This document shows positions 1 through 8,377 of a stretch of DNA of 64,000 nucleotides, piece after piece. The stretch lies in contig PHBO01000011.1 of NCBI GenBank assembly GCA_002840645.1, forward strand, positions 62,001 through 126,000. Direction: 5' to 3'. The translations under genes were made by a program, and so were the position numbers. The notes under the pieces were generated by a model. The model was not told the origin of the DNA. It made no database searches and worked only from the letters and a program-made list of their open reading frames with translations. Within the stretch, counting starts at the first letter, position 1. Every line of letters begins with the position of its first letter. This stretch comes from Candidatus Cloacimonetes bacterium HGW-Cloacimonetes-3. Lineage in GTDB: Bacteria > Cloacimonadota > Cloacimonadia > Cloacimonadales > Cloacimonadaceae.

Positions 1-188
1 TGATACCACTTAGCAGCTTCGATATAGTTTATCTCGGTACCTTCTCCCCTTTCAAAGCATAATCCCAAATCAAACTGTGCTTCAGCATATCCACTCTGTG
101 CTGCCTTAACAAGTGGTTCTGAATAAATGACTTCTTTAGAAACTACTACCAATATCGATGCTATGACGAGAACCCATAATATGACCAT
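1..188 (-). CDS. Sel1-like repeat protein, 3' part cut by window edge
   Basis: The reverse strand from the ATG at 188 is open to the window edge (62 codons). It begins with a short hydrophobic segment (MVILWVLVIASILVVVSK), a signal peptide or membrane anchor. A typical Sel1/SLR helix pair follows, with the pattern AAQSGYAEAQFDLGLCFERG and then EAAKWY. An in-frame TAA lies immediately upstream of the ATG, so the start is well fixed, and AGGA sits upstream. Sel1 repeats are protein-protein interaction modules. A second gene of this type lies at 30184-30849. The rest of the protein is outside the window, so only the family can be given. Confidence 0.75.
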   Translation of the reverse strand, partial: MVILWVLVIASILVVVSKEVIYSEPLVKAAQSGYAEAQFDLGLCFERGEGTEINYIEAAKWY

Positions 189-319
189 TTAGTACATCCT
201 GTGACTGTAAGAGTTCTTCATTAATAATGCCTACCTTGCTTTATTGTTTCAAATATGCAGGATTTCACTTAGTGTTTTACTGTCAATAAAAATAACGATT
301 GATTAGTTTGTTGTAGGGA

Positions 320-347
320 CTGGATTCCATTCTGCAATGGAATGACG
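320..347. repeat. TGGATTCC-N8-GGAATGACG palindromic repeat, copy 1
   Basis: An imperfect palindrome (TGGATTCC, short spacer, GGAATGACG) in a gene-free stretch. It is followed directly by a run of 12 G at 349-360. A close relative lies at 2670-2697, and longer inverted pairs of the same style lie at 58904-58983. It resembles the short genomic palindromes of REP type. Confidence 0.6.
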
Positions 348-464
348 AGGGGGGGGGGGGCCGCAGGTTAGACGAGGGATGGTTTGGTAAGAGTGTGGGT
401 AGAATCTGTTGCATAAAAAAGCCGGAATTCAGTCAGTTTGCAGAGCCCGGAGGGCGAAATATAA

Positions 465-645
465 TAGCGAGGGTGTGCAGCGATAGCGGAACCCCTTGAA
501 GATTGTCGTGATCTTTGTTAAGCCCCTTACGGGCGACATAACATGTAGGGAAACAAACAGCAAGCCCATAGTGTCGCCCATAAAGGGCTTTTTTCTTTTA
601 CCGTTATGTAACGAGGGGTTCCGCTTCGCTGCACACCCTCGCTAT
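465..645. repeat. Nested inverted-repeat element (REP/BIME-like)
   Basis: The outer arms are 465-497 and 613-645. They are inverted copies of about 33 nt (core AGCGAGGGTGTGCAGCG) differing by one indel and an end base. Nested inside, 520-538 and 572-590 form a second hairpin (AAGCCCCTTACGGGCGACA against its near complement), followed by T-rich sequence. The 363-nt open frame across it has no homology I recognise and is the kind of spurious frame palindromes create. The rest of 189-1072 holds no convincing gene. Confidence 0.7.
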
Positions 646-724
646 GTTATGTCGCACTTTCAGTGCTTAAATGATGGCTTGGGAACTTACAGGATTGCAG
701 CAGCTTGCAAAGCTATGCTACGGT

Positions 725-1042
725 CTCCTCTGCCTTTCTCGGCTTTTCTCTGTTTTTACTCTGTGTTGAAAAAGAAATCCATACCTTTTTTCTCCAGTTT
801 TGAAAATAAACCGCAAATCTGTCCCAATATTCCAATTCTGTCCCCCACACCATTATGAAGGCACATTTATTTAAAGCCTTTTTTATTGACATAAACTCCC
901 CCTTTGTTGGGATGAACTAAACTAACCGGAAGCAATAAACATCGAGGTGTTATGCGCAAGAAATGGAAAATAATCATAGGGATCCTGTACTGCTTGTGGT
1001 AATAAGCTAGTGGTGAAAAGCTTGCGGCAAAGAAATAACCGG
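725..1042 (+). repeat. Decayed copy of the adaptor-gene promoter and 5' end
   Basis: This stretch aligns with about 3700-3990, the upstream region and first codons of the HlyD/MacA-type adaptor gene. The best core is 862-1000, including TTGACATAAACTCCCCC, the GAGGTG ribosome binding site and the codons MRKKWKIIIG. Copy 1 carries an extra 'ctgtccc'-type duplication upstream. It loses similarity after about 1042, just before the secreted-protein gene. Confidence 0.85.
951..1042 (+). pseudogene. Truncated 5' remnant of the HlyD/MacA-type adaptor gene
   Basis: It starts with ATG at 951 behind a good GAGGTG site and reads MRKKWKIIIGILYCLW before a TAA stop at 999-1001. The intact gene at 3899 reads MRKKWKIIIGVLLLLVV at the same place. 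Substitutions and a single-base deletion break the frame, but nucleotide similarity continues to about 1042. This is a fragment of a tandem duplication, not a functional gene. Confidence 0.8.
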
Positions 1043-1072
1043 CAAAGCCGTAATGATAAAGTAAGAAACCCA

Positions 1073-2602
1073 ATGCGCTGGATATTCGTAATAATACTAT
1101 CAGTTATTAGCACATTAGGTGTGGGCAACAATATCGTAAATGGTGCTTACCCAGGCGAGTTCTATACTAATAGCTTTGAATGGGTAACGGGTATTGAAAC
1201 CATGATGTATGGAATGGCGTATTCTCCGGATGGTGGCAGAACTTTGGATATTACCGTTACCAGCGATTTACGCTTATTATATGGTGATCTGTTGCCGCTA
1301 GCAGCTCCAGGCTTGTGTTATTTGCACCATTATAATCAGAATGGTAATGAATTGCTCATTATGCAGAACTGGGGGCGTTACTTTTCCACCATTGCTTTGT
1401 CTTTCGGCTTCTTTGAGATCGTACAATCCGGATTTGTCCAGAATCAGATTTTTATAATTGATTACGATCAGGATACTCAATCAAGTACCTTGTATAGAAG
1501 TGATCAGGCAGGTAATGAGGCATACGTAATCTGCGATTTTGACAGTACAAAGGTTACCGCAATCAATATGGGTGTGAATACAGGAGAGATATTCCTGACT
1601 GCCTATGATTATCGTGACAATCTCGTGCACATTCTCTATAGTTCAAATATGGGTAGCAGTTTTACGGATTATCCTTTTCCTGAAGAAATCATGATTCCAT
1701 TTCCGGTAGACATCGGAGCGTATAAGATATATCCACAAAGCAATGGGAGGCTATACATTAGTAGATATACAAATACATCTCCAAGAGTATTTAAGCTATA
1801 CAGATGTGAAAATATCAATCAGGAATTCTCTCTTGTGTGGGAACGAAATTTACTCACTAATGAATGGATATATTTGGTTCCTGTATTCGACAATGATATT
1901 GATTTTATAGTACAAAAGCGATATCACTGGATGAGTTATAATGAACTGGCGTTCTTCACCTCAAACGATGAAGGAATAACTTTAGTTCCGACCGGATCGT
2001 ATCAATTGGATGGGACATACGTAACCCCTGCCTATCTGGTACCTGTTTCAGACGACAATCCTATTTCTGCCACTGCGACCAGTTCGATTGTACATGTTCG
2101 CACTAATGGCGAATGGAGTGTTACTATTGAATCAGACTGGATACATAATATCAATCAAATCAGTGGAGCAGGTCATGCAGATATCACTCTATCATTCAAT
2201 AGTAATCTTACTGGTGCTGACAGGTTCGCATCTTTGAATTTCCATAGTAATACCGCTCAAGACACAATCTTTGTGATTACCCAATCCGGATCTGTCTCGT
2301 GCAGTGATGATATAAACATTGTGAATCCAGCTTCAAGTCTCTCTTGCTATCCCAATCCATCAAGATACGAGACAACGATCAAGTATCATCTGGCCAATAA
2401 GTGCAATACAAGATTAGATGTTTATAACGTTAAAGGCCAATTAGTCAAAAGGCTCGCAGATCACACCAAAGTACCCGGAAATTATACTGTCGTCTGGGAT
2501 GGCAAGGATGAATGCGGCCAGCCAGTATCCTCGGGAGTATATATCTATAGGCTGACAACCCCTCAGGGAAGCTGGTCGTCCAAATTGTTAATGCTAAAGT
2601 GA
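1073..2602 (+). CDS. Secreted protein with BACON-like domain and FlgD-Ig/T9SS-type C-terminus
   Basis: 509 residues. The frame is open from a GTG at 1010, but that part lies in the duplicated adaptor remnant. ATG 1073 gives a clean signal peptide (MRWIFVIILSVISTLGVG, cleavage near ...VNGA), so I chose it. The middle resembles a beta-propeller or repeated beta-sheet region of unknown function. Residues about 325-415 look like a BACON domain (GEWSVTIESDWI ... ITLSFNSN ... DTIFVITQSG), which in other proteins binds glycans or spaces modules. The last 85 residues (CYPNPSR ... GQLVKRL ... SGVYIYRL) form a FlgD-like Ig/T9SS type-A sorting domain, pointing to export and surface attachment. The ligand is unknown. 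It lies inside the 3-kb segment between the two adaptor copies. Confidence 0.75.
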   Translation: MRWIFVIILSVISTLGVGNNIVNGAYPGEFYTNSFEWVTGIETMMYGMAYSPDGGRTLDITVTSDLRLLYGDLLPLAAPGLCYLHHYNQNGNELLIMQNWGRYFSTIALSFGFFEIVQSGFVQNQIFIIDYDQDTQSSTLYRSDQAGNEAYVICDFDSTKVTAINMGVNTGEIFLTAYDYRDNLVHILYSSNMGSSFTDYPFPEEIMIPFPVDIGAYKIYPQSNGRLYISRYTNTSPRVFKLYRCENINQEFSLVWERNLLTNEWIYLVPVFDNDIDFIVQKRYHWMSYNELAFFTSNDEGITLVPTGSYQLDGTYVTPAYLVPVSDDNPISATATSSIVHVRTNGEWSVTIESDWIHNINQISGAGHADITLSFNSNLTGADRFASLNFHSNTAQDTIFVITQSGSVSCSDDINIVNPASSLSCYPNPSRYETTIKYHLANKCNTRLDVYNVKGQLVKRLADHTKVPGNYTVVWDGKDECGQPVSSGVYIYRLTTPQGSWSSKLLMLK

Positions 2603-2669
2603 GCAGGAATTAAATCCTGAGAGGGTGGATTTGTCTGATAATAGTAGCTATCTGTTGAGTAACAAAGAA

Positions 2670-2697
2670 CTGGATTCCAGCCTGCGCTGGAATGACG
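2670..2697. repeat. TGGATTCC-N8-GGAATGACG palindromic repeat, copy 2
   Basis: CTGGATTCCAGCCTGCGCTG followed by GAATGACG. It has the same arms as 320-347 with a different centre, so the hairpin is conserved more than the loop. It lies in the gap after the secreted-protein gene. Confidence 0.6.
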
Positions 2698-2818
2698 TGG
2701 TTAGAGCAATTCTACTGCTTTAACCTTGTATAGCCCAGTTTTCAGAGAACCCGCCAAGATTTTACTTGACTTAATATCTCAAACTAAAGGTATAGTGAAG
2801 AAAAAAAGGCAGGTGGTT

Positions 2819-3217
2819 ATGGAAGCAGATATCAGGTGGCAACAACGCTTTGAGAACTATAAAAAAGCGCTAAATCAGTTGGATAGCGCATTGCAGATTA
2901 CCAGCCCTTCGATTGTGGAAAGGGCAGGTATAATCCAGATGTTTGAGTTTACTGCTGAACTTGCCTGGAACACCTTGAAAGACCTGCTGGAATACCAGGG
3001 TGAGAATAACATAGTTGGTAGCAGAGAAGCGATAAATCTGGCATTTAAGGCAGGCATTATCACCGATGGGGTGGCATGGATAAACATGCTGAAAAGCAGA
3101 AACCTAAGTTCCCACATCTATAATGAGCCTATTGCTGATGAGATTCTGGCGGATATTGTAAACACGTATCATCAGCTGTTTAAACAATTGCAGACCACTT
3201 TAACAGCCAAACTGTAA
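2819..3217 (+). CDS. HI0074-type HEPN nucleotidyltransferase-substrate-binding protein (HEPN/MNT pair)
   Basis: 132 residues from ATG 2819, which follows an AGGCAGG-type ribosome binding site. An in-frame start 31 codons upstream has no such site and gives an atypical N-terminus. The helical protein matches the HI0074 family. Near its C-terminus it carries R94-NLSS-H99, the R-X4-H motif expected of HEPN RNases, followed by IYNE. The partner nucleotidyltransferase begins 9 nt downstream. In related pairs the HEPN protein is a toxin RNase that the MNT enzyme silences by nucleotidylation; that function is inferred here from the family. The pair sits in the accessory insert between the two adaptor copies, which fits a mobile toxin-antitoxin or defence module. 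Confidence 0.85.
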   Translation: MEADIRWQQRFENYKKALNQLDSALQITSPSIVERAGIIQMFEFTAELAWNTLKDLLEYQGENNIVGSREAINLAFKAGIITDGVAWINMLKSRNLSSHIYNEPIADEILADIVNTYHQLFKQLQTTLTAKL

Positions 3218-3226
3218 CTAACATAC

Positions 3227-3526
3227 ATGGATAAATTCGGCATTCCTAATGAGTATTGGGAGAGCATTATCTCTACCATAAAAGCATGCAAGCATGTTAA
3301 ACAAATAAATCTCTTCGGTTCCAGAGCAAAAGGCAACTACAAAACAGGTTCTGATATCGATTTGGCACTTATGGGTGAGGATATTTCAGCCAAGGATATT
3401 CTGTCGCTATATGTAGCACTGGACACGCTGGACTTACCCTGGAAGATTGACCTGATAAATTACCACAGCATCACGGAGATTGCATTGATAGAGCATATTG
3501 TGCGTTGCGGAATTGTGGTGGGATAG
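3227..3526 (+). CDS. Minimal nucleotidyltransferase (MNT), partner of HEPN protein
   Basis: 99 residues. The pol-beta fold motif is clear: LFGSRAKGNYKTGSDIDLAL, with G31-S32 and the metal-binding D43 and D45. A third acidic residue is likely D75 in KIDLINY. The length is normal for HI0073/MntA-type proteins. It starts 9 nt after the HEPN gene, so the two are co-expressed. The expected role is antitoxin by transferring nucleotides to the HEPN partner, but a general nucleotidyltransferase role cannot be excluded from sequence alone. Confidence 0.88.
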   Translation: MDKFGIPNEYWESIISTIKACKHVKQINLFGSRAKGNYKTGSDIDLALMGEDISAKDILSLYVALDTLDLPWKIDLINYHSITEIALIEHIVRCGIVVG

Positions 3527-3549
3527 GCATTACCGGAAGCTTTGGGCAG

Positions 3550-3659
3550 ATTACGCAAAACTGCGTTACGCATGTTTGCGTAATTTCACATTGAGGGATT
3601 AACTCTACAAGACCTTTTTTTTTTGCCAGTATCAAAGTGTGGGCGAACGCCATTCGCCC
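3550..3659. repeat. Two short palindromes downstream of the HEPN/MNT pair
   Basis: 3550-3559 (ATTACGCAAA) pairs with 3575-3584 (TTTGCGTAAT). 3641-3647 (GGGCGAA) pairs with 3653-3659 (TTCGCCC). A T-run (TTTTTTTTTT) lies between them at about 3614-3624. The second hairpin belongs to the common 'gggcgaa...ttcgccc' class of intergenic repeats. No gene is seen in 3527-3898. Confidence 0.55.
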
Positions 3660-3699
3660 CTACAGTATCTCTTTCTCTCTTTTTCTCTTTTTTTAAACT

Positions 3700-3990
3700 G
3701 CACCCTCTGCTCTTCTCTGCTTTTCCTCTGTGTTAGATAAGAAATCTTCACTTTTCTCACACATTTTAAAGAAAAAACCCAAATCTGTCCCCCACACCAC
3801 TATGAAGGCATAATTTTTGAAAGCCTTTTTTATTGACATAAACTCCCCCTTTATTGGGATGGACTAAACTAACTGTAAGCAATAAACATCGAGGTGTTAT
3901 GCGCAAGAAATGGAAAATAATCATAGGGGTTCTTCTACTACTCGTGGTGATAAGCGTAGTGGTGAAAAGCTGTGGCAAAAAGAAAGCAGC
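3700..3990 (+). repeat. Intact copy of the duplicated adaptor promoter/5' region
   Basis: Direct repeat of 725-1042, about 3 kb away. It contains a TTGACA (3833-3838) that could be a -35 element, though I see no convincing -10 at normal spacing. It also contains the GAGGTG site and the start of the functional adaptor gene. Confidence 0.8.
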
Positions 3991-5080
3991 AGCTCCGGCA
4001 ACCGACCTATCTTCCGAAACCGTTACCGTTACCAGGGGGGAAATTCTCTCCCGCACAGAGATAACCGGGGAGGTACAGCCTCAGACCGTGGTGTCTTTAA
4101 AATCCAAGGTTAGCGGTAAGATCGTGAAGTTTTATGCCGGAGAGAATGACTATGTGAAATCCGGACAGATAATAGCAGATATTGAGCCGGATTACAATCA
4201 GGCAAATACACTGTTTAACACCAAAGCGCAGTTACAGCGCGCCGAAATGCAGCTTGCCAATGCCAGAAAGGACTTAGCCGACAGCGATGTGCTGCTTAAG
4301 GGCAAGTTCATCTCTGCCGAGGAACACAAAAAAGCCGCAGATGCCCTGCAAACCGCCCAGATAGAGTATGCCCAGGCAAGCAGTCAGTACGAGATGATCC
4401 GCGATCTGGACGTCCCCGGCAAGGTTACGCATGTGTATGCCACTTCCAGCGGAGTGGTGATAGAACGCAACATAAACGAGGGCGAGATGGTGCAATCCAG
4501 CATCAGCAGCTATGGCGAAGGCACTGTGGTGATGAAGATTGCCGATCTTGGCGATATGATTGTGAAGAGCAACATAAACGAGGTGGATATCTCCAAATTC
4601 AGCACCGGACAGGTGGCGGAGATAAGCCTGGATGCCCTGCCTTATCAACAGTTCACTGGCAAGATAATCAAGATTGCACCTCAGGCGATTACTGTGAATA
4701 ATGCCAAGGTGTTCCCTGTGCAGATTAGCATCAATGCCGTGGGTCAGACAGCCAAGCCGGGCATGACCGCCAACGTTACCATAATTGGCGAATCCCGCAA
4801 GAACGTGCTGGTTATTCCCATCCGGGCGGTATTCAGCAACGATAAGAACCAGGATATAGTGTATTTAGTATCGGAAACCAAGGCGGATTCCACCCAAACT
4901 AAAACCAATGCCAAGGGCAAGACTGTTGTGAAAGCCGCTCCCATGGGAATTGCCACCCCCGTGAAGCTTGGTGCGAACGACCTGCAGACTGTGGAAGTGA
5001 TTGAAGGATTAAAAGAAAACGACAAGATTTTACTGAACGAACCGGGTACTAAGCCGAATAACTTCGGCATGATGATGTAA
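3899..5080 (+). CDS. HlyD/MacA-type periplasmic adaptor subunit (RND/ABC membrane-fusion protein)
   Basis: 393 residues. ATG 3899 follows GAGGTG at good spacing; an in-frame ATG 45 nt upstream has no site. An N-terminal membrane anchor (IIIGVLLLLVVISVVV) is followed by a charged linker. A split biotinyl-lipoyl domain comes next (TGEVQPQTVVSLKSKVSGKI ... residues about 55-80 and 165-200), with a helical hairpin between the halves. Beta-barrel and membrane-proximal domains follow. This is the MacA/TIGR01730 arrangement, which links an inner-membrane pump to an outer-membrane channel. It lies 10 nt upstream of a Gld-type ABC ATPase. No TolC-like gene is in the window. A decayed copy of its 5' end is at 951. 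Confidence 0.88.
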   Translation: MRKKWKIIIGVLLLLVVISVVVKSCGKKKAAAPATDLSSETVTVTRGEILSRTEITGEVQPQTVVSLKSKVSGKIVKFYAGENDYVKSGQIIADIEPDYNQANTLFNTKAQLQRAEMQLANARKDLADSDVLLKGKFISAEEHKKAADALQTAQIEYAQASSQYEMIRDLDVPGKVTHVYATSSGVVIERNINEGEMVQSSISSYGEGTVVMKIADLGDMIVKSNINEVDISKFSTGQVAEISLDALPYQQFTGKIIKIAPQAITVNNAKVFPVQISINAVGQTAKPGMTANVTIIGESRKNVLVIPIRAVFSNDKNQDIVYLVSETKADSTQTKTNAKGKTVVKAAPMGIATPVKLGANDLQTVEVIEGLKENDKILLNEPGTKPNNFGMMM

Positions 5081-5090
5081 GAAGAGGAAT

Positions 5091-6077
5091 ATGATAAACA
5101 TTAACAACCTAAGCCGCAGCTTCGGAACACTAAAGGCGGTGGACAAAATAAGTTTCAGCATTAAAGACAGTGAAATCCTGGGCTTTTTGGGACCTAACGG
5201 TGCCGGGAAAACCACTACCCTGCGGATGCTGGTGGGCTATTTGCAGCCCAGTTCCGGTAGTATAGAGCTGGATGGAAAAAGCATCTTTGCCGATCCCATT
5301 GCCACCAGCCGCCAGATTGGTTACCTGCCGGAGCAGAACCCTTTGTATGACGATATGACCGTTTCAGAAGCACTGGCATATCTTGCAAGCTTACGGGGAA
5401 TGAAAGAAGCTCTGTTCAGGGAAAGACGTGAGTTCGTGGTGCAGAATTGCGGACTGGCAGATGTGCTGCATCAGCGTATCGGGACGCTTTCCAAGGGTTA
5501 CCGCCAACGTACCGGTTTTGCCCAGGCGATATTGCACGACCCGCGCATCCTGATTCTGGATGAACCGACCTCCGGGCTGGATCCCAACCAGATAATGGAG
5601 ATCAGAGACCTCATCCGCACCCTCGGCAAGGAGAAGATGGTAATCCTCTCCAGCCATATCATGCAGGAAGTGCAGGCACTGTGCGATCGCGTGGTGATTA
5701 TCAACAAGGGCAGGATAATCGTGGACGACCTTAAGGATAACCTCGGCAACTACATGGATAAAAGCGCAATGCTGTATCTGGAAGTGGAAGGAGAGGGCAT
5801 AGACTTTAGTGAGTTTATAGTTAAGCACCCGCAAATGGAGATAGCTGTTAATGCCACGGATGACACCCACTGCAAGCTTAGCCTGAACCTGCCCGCTGAT
5901 AGTGATGTCAGGCAGGAACTGGCACGCTTCGTGAACGAAAAAGGCTGGCTGATTTTGGAAATGCGCACCGAAAAACAAAGCCTGGAGCAAATCTTCCACC
6001 AACTTACGGGAGATAGTGTACTCACTTTGGACGAGGAAGACCCTATACAAGAGACACTGATTGAGGAGCAACCATGA
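5091..6077 (+). CDS. ABC transporter ATP-binding protein, GldA/ABC-2 type
   Basis: 328 residues. Walker A is GPNGAGKTT (34-42). The signature region is LSKGYRQR (133-140), Walker B and the following motif are ILILDEPTSGLDP (153-165), and the switch His is in LSSHI. After the nucleotide-binding domain there is a C-terminal extension of about 100 residues, as in GldA-like and other ABC-2 ATPases. GAGG precedes the ATG. The stop overlaps the permease start by 4 nt, so the two are translationally coupled. It energises the permease and GldG-like subunits that follow. The substrate is unknown; in flavobacteria the Gld complex supports gliding and envelope functions. Confidence 0.92.
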   Translation: MININNLSRSFGTLKAVDKISFSIKDSEILGFLGPNGAGKTTTLRMLVGYLQPSSGSIELDGKSIFADPIATSRQIGYLPEQNPLYDDMTVSEALAYLASLRGMKEALFRERREFVVQNCGLADVLHQRIGTLSKGYRQRTGFAQAILHDPRILILDEPTSGLDPNQIMEIRDLIRTLGKEKMVILSSHIMQEVQALCDRVVIINKGRIIVDDLKDNLGNYMDKSAMLYLEVEGEGIDFSEFIVKHPQMEIAVNATDDTHCKLSLNLPADSDVRQELARFVNEKGWLILEMRTEKQSLEQIFHQLTGDSVLTLDEEDPIQETLIEEQP

Positions 6078-6796
6078 AAGCCATCTGGATTATAGCTAAG
6101 AAGGAATACCAACTTGCCATGCGCTCCGTTGCAACGTATATAGTGCTTACCTTGTTTCTGGTGATAACCGGATTGTTCTTCTCCAATGTAGTGTTCAAAA
6201 TAGGCTTGGCAGAACTGCGAACCCTATTCGGAATCATGCACGTGATCTTTATATTTTATATTCCGGCAATCACCATGGGTAGCATCGCCAGAGAACGGCA
6301 AAGCGGGACGTTGGAACTACTTTCCACCTTGCCGATTAAGCTATCGTCCATAGTCTGGGGAAAGATATTGGCTTGCCTGATGCAGCTTAAGACCCTTATC
6401 TTCTTTACACTGGTGTTTTTAGCCATAATAGCCATCTTTGGCGAAGGGATAGATTACGGTGCCGTGATATGCGGCTATCTGGGCTTGATCCTTGCCGGAA
6501 CTGCTTATATCTCCATCGGCGTGTTTGCCAGCAGCATCCCCAGTAACCAAATCCTGGCGTTTGTTTTAGCGCTGGTAATATCTGCATTCTTCTATGTGTG
6601 GAAGTTCGTCCTTGCTTTCGTCCCGATGGGCTTGATGAGACAGGTGCAATACCTGAGCTTTGACTCCCACCTGGAAAGTTTTCTTAAGGGAGTAGTGGAC
6701 ACGCGGGATATCCTGTTCTTCCTTGCGGTAACCGTGGTTTTTGCCCTCTTGGCGGAGTTTAACCTCCAATCCCGTAATATGATGCAGGAGCGCTAA
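6074..6796 (+). CDS. ABC-2 type permease (GldF-like)
   Basis: 240 residues with about six hydrophobic segments. The N-terminal MKAIWIIAKKEYQLAMRS pattern is typical of ABC-2/GldF permeases (a KEY motif before the first membrane helix). The conserved TMGSIARERQSGTLELL segment in the cytoplasmic loop matches the family. It overlaps the ATPase gene by 4 nt and is followed 3 nt later by the GldG-like gene. It is the membrane channel of the Gld-type transporter; the substrate is not predictable. Confidence 0.9.
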   Translation: MKAIWIIAKKEYQLAMRSVATYIVLTLFLVITGLFFSNVVFKIGLAELRTLFGIMHVIFIFYIPAITMGSIARERQSGTLELLSTLPIKLSSIVWGKILACLMQLKTLIFFTLVFLAIIAIFGEGIDYGAVICGYLGLILAGTAYISIGVFASSIPSNQILAFVLALVISAFFYVWKFVLAFVPMGLMRQVQYLSFDSHLESFLKGVVDTRDILFFLAVTVVFALLAEFNLQSRNMMQER

Positions 6797-6799
6797 AAG

Positions 6800-8377
6800 A
6801 TGAAAAAGAACGGAAAACAAACCAATTCCATCCTAAGTGCTTTGGTGATTAAGCTGGCGATAATACTGATGATCCTGATGGTGGCTGCATACCTGAAGCT
6901 GCGAATGGACTTCTCTGCTAACAGGGCATATTCGCTAAGCACTGTTAGCAAACAGGCAGTACGCAGCCTGAAAGACAATATGGTTGTGAAGGTATTTGCC
7001 AGCGAAGAGCTGCCATCGGAGATGAGCACTTTAGACCGCTACCTGAAGGACATTTTATCCGAATATAAGATGGCAAGCAAGGGTAAATTCCACTATGAGT
7101 ATATCCGCGGAAAAAGCATGGAAGAACTGCGTGCCCAAGCTCAGGAAAACGGCTTGAACAGCATGTATTTCCGCATCTATGAAAACGATAAAACTACCAG
7201 CAAAGAGGTAATCTTCGGTGTTGTATTCGAATACCAGGGCAAGTTCGATTCCATGAACTTGTTACCTCAGATGGAACCAAAGCTGGAATATGAGCTTACC
7301 CTGAAAGTGCAAAAGCTGTCTAAAACCACTCTGCCGGAGATATGTGTGTTTCGCGATTCCCTCTTTACCATGATGCCCTCAAAAGTCTTCGATGAAGCTC
7401 TGGCAGCTAATTATCAGGTGGTGGACACGAACTTGCTTACTACCCCCAAACAAACAAAGGCAATGATCTTTGCCGGCACCATGGACAGCCTTAGCACGCA
7501 GCAACTATACTATCTTGATCAATACATCATGAAGGGTGGAAGCCTGGTGGTGTTGCAAGATAAGGTTGCCACGGACGGAAGCAGTATATTCGGGATTAAC
7601 TCCAATATCTTCCCATTTTTGGAAAACTATGGCGTGAAATTGGACACAAACATAGCCATGGATGTCTTTTGTGATATCCGCGGAGTGGGTGTTGATACAA
7701 CGATGCCCTTCCCGATTTATCCGGTATTGCGTGGTTCACAGCACCTCATCACGCGCAATATATCGAATATTGTAATGTATCTGGCAAACGGGATAAGCTT
7801 CACCAATACGCCGGGCATGAAGTTTGCCCCTATTCTGCAAAGCTCTTCCAGCAGTGGCTATCTGATGGCACCGGATTACCGTTTGGATCCGTCAGTGTTC
7901 CAAAACCCGGACGAAAGCTTGTTCAGCCTCCCGCCCATCACCTTGGGAGCAATTGTGGAAGGGAAAGCCGAAAGCTATTTTAAAGACAAACAAGAAGCTA
8001 AAAGCCCTGGTTTTGTCGCTAAAAACGATGATTACTGCATGGTGATATTTGGCGATAGAGAGCTTAGTATAGATTCCGACAAGGACATCTATGCAGACAG
8101 GAACTACATAGTTATGAATGCTGTGGATTGGCTTTTGAAGCGCGATTCCATGATATCCATGCGTTCCCGGCACATGCAGCGCAGTATTCTGGATATTCCT
8201 TATTACATGCAAAAGAAAGACATGGTTTGGGGGGATTCCGTGAAGCTGGAAAAGAGGATAAAAACCGGCATCAAGCTTGTTAGCACCGTGCTGCCATCCT
8301 TGCTTCTGATAGGTATTGGAGCTTTCTTGGCTTTGCGCCGCAAACAAATGAAAGGTATGATAGATGAAAAGAAATAG
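6800..8377 (+). CDS. GldG-like ABC transporter auxiliary protein
   Basis: 525 residues. One membrane helix near the N-terminus (about 12-32) is followed by a large extracytoplasmic region (SANRAYSLSTVSKQAVRSL, the usual GldG opening). A C-terminal membrane helix follows (about 490-512), then a basic tail. This is the architecture of ABC_transp_aux/GldG proteins. It sits between the permease and a DUF4340 gene that overlaps its end by 14 nt, the usual gene order for this transporter class. It probably holds or presents substrate in the periplasm. Confidence 0.87.
   Translation: MKKNGKQTNSILSALVIKLAIILMILMVAAYLKLRMDFSANRAYSLSTVSKQAVRSLKDNMVVKVFASEELPSEMSTLDRYLKDILSEYKMASKGKFHYEYIRGKSMEELRAQAQENGLNSMYFRIYENDKTTSKEVIFGVVFEYQGKFDSMNLLPQMEPKLEYELTLKVQKLSKTTLPEICVFRDSLFTMMPSKVFDEALAANYQVVDTNLLTTPKQTKAMIFAGTMDSLSTQQLYYLDQYIMKGGSLVVLQDKVATDGSSIFGINSNIFPFLENYGVKLDTNIAMDVFCDIRGVGVDTTMPFPIYPVLRGSQHLITRNISNIVMYLANGISFTNTPGMKFAPILQSSSSSGYLMAPDYRLDPSVFQNPDESLFSLPPITLGAIVEGKAESYFKDKQEAKSPGFVAKNDDYCMVIFGDRELSIDSDKDIYADRNYIVMNAVDWLLKRDSMISMRSRHMQRSILDIPYYMQKKDMVWGDSVKLEKRIKTGIKLVSTVLPSLLLIGIGAFLALRRKQMKGMIDEKK

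Noticed and set aside
496-858. 120-residue open frame across the nested palindromes
   Set aside because: No homology recognised, no ribosome binding site, and the frame exists because of the inverted repeats and T-rich sequence.
1010-1072. Longer start (GTG 1010) for the secreted BACON protein
   Set aside because: It lies within the decayed adaptor copy and would put 21 charged residues before the signal peptide; ATG 1073 is a better start.
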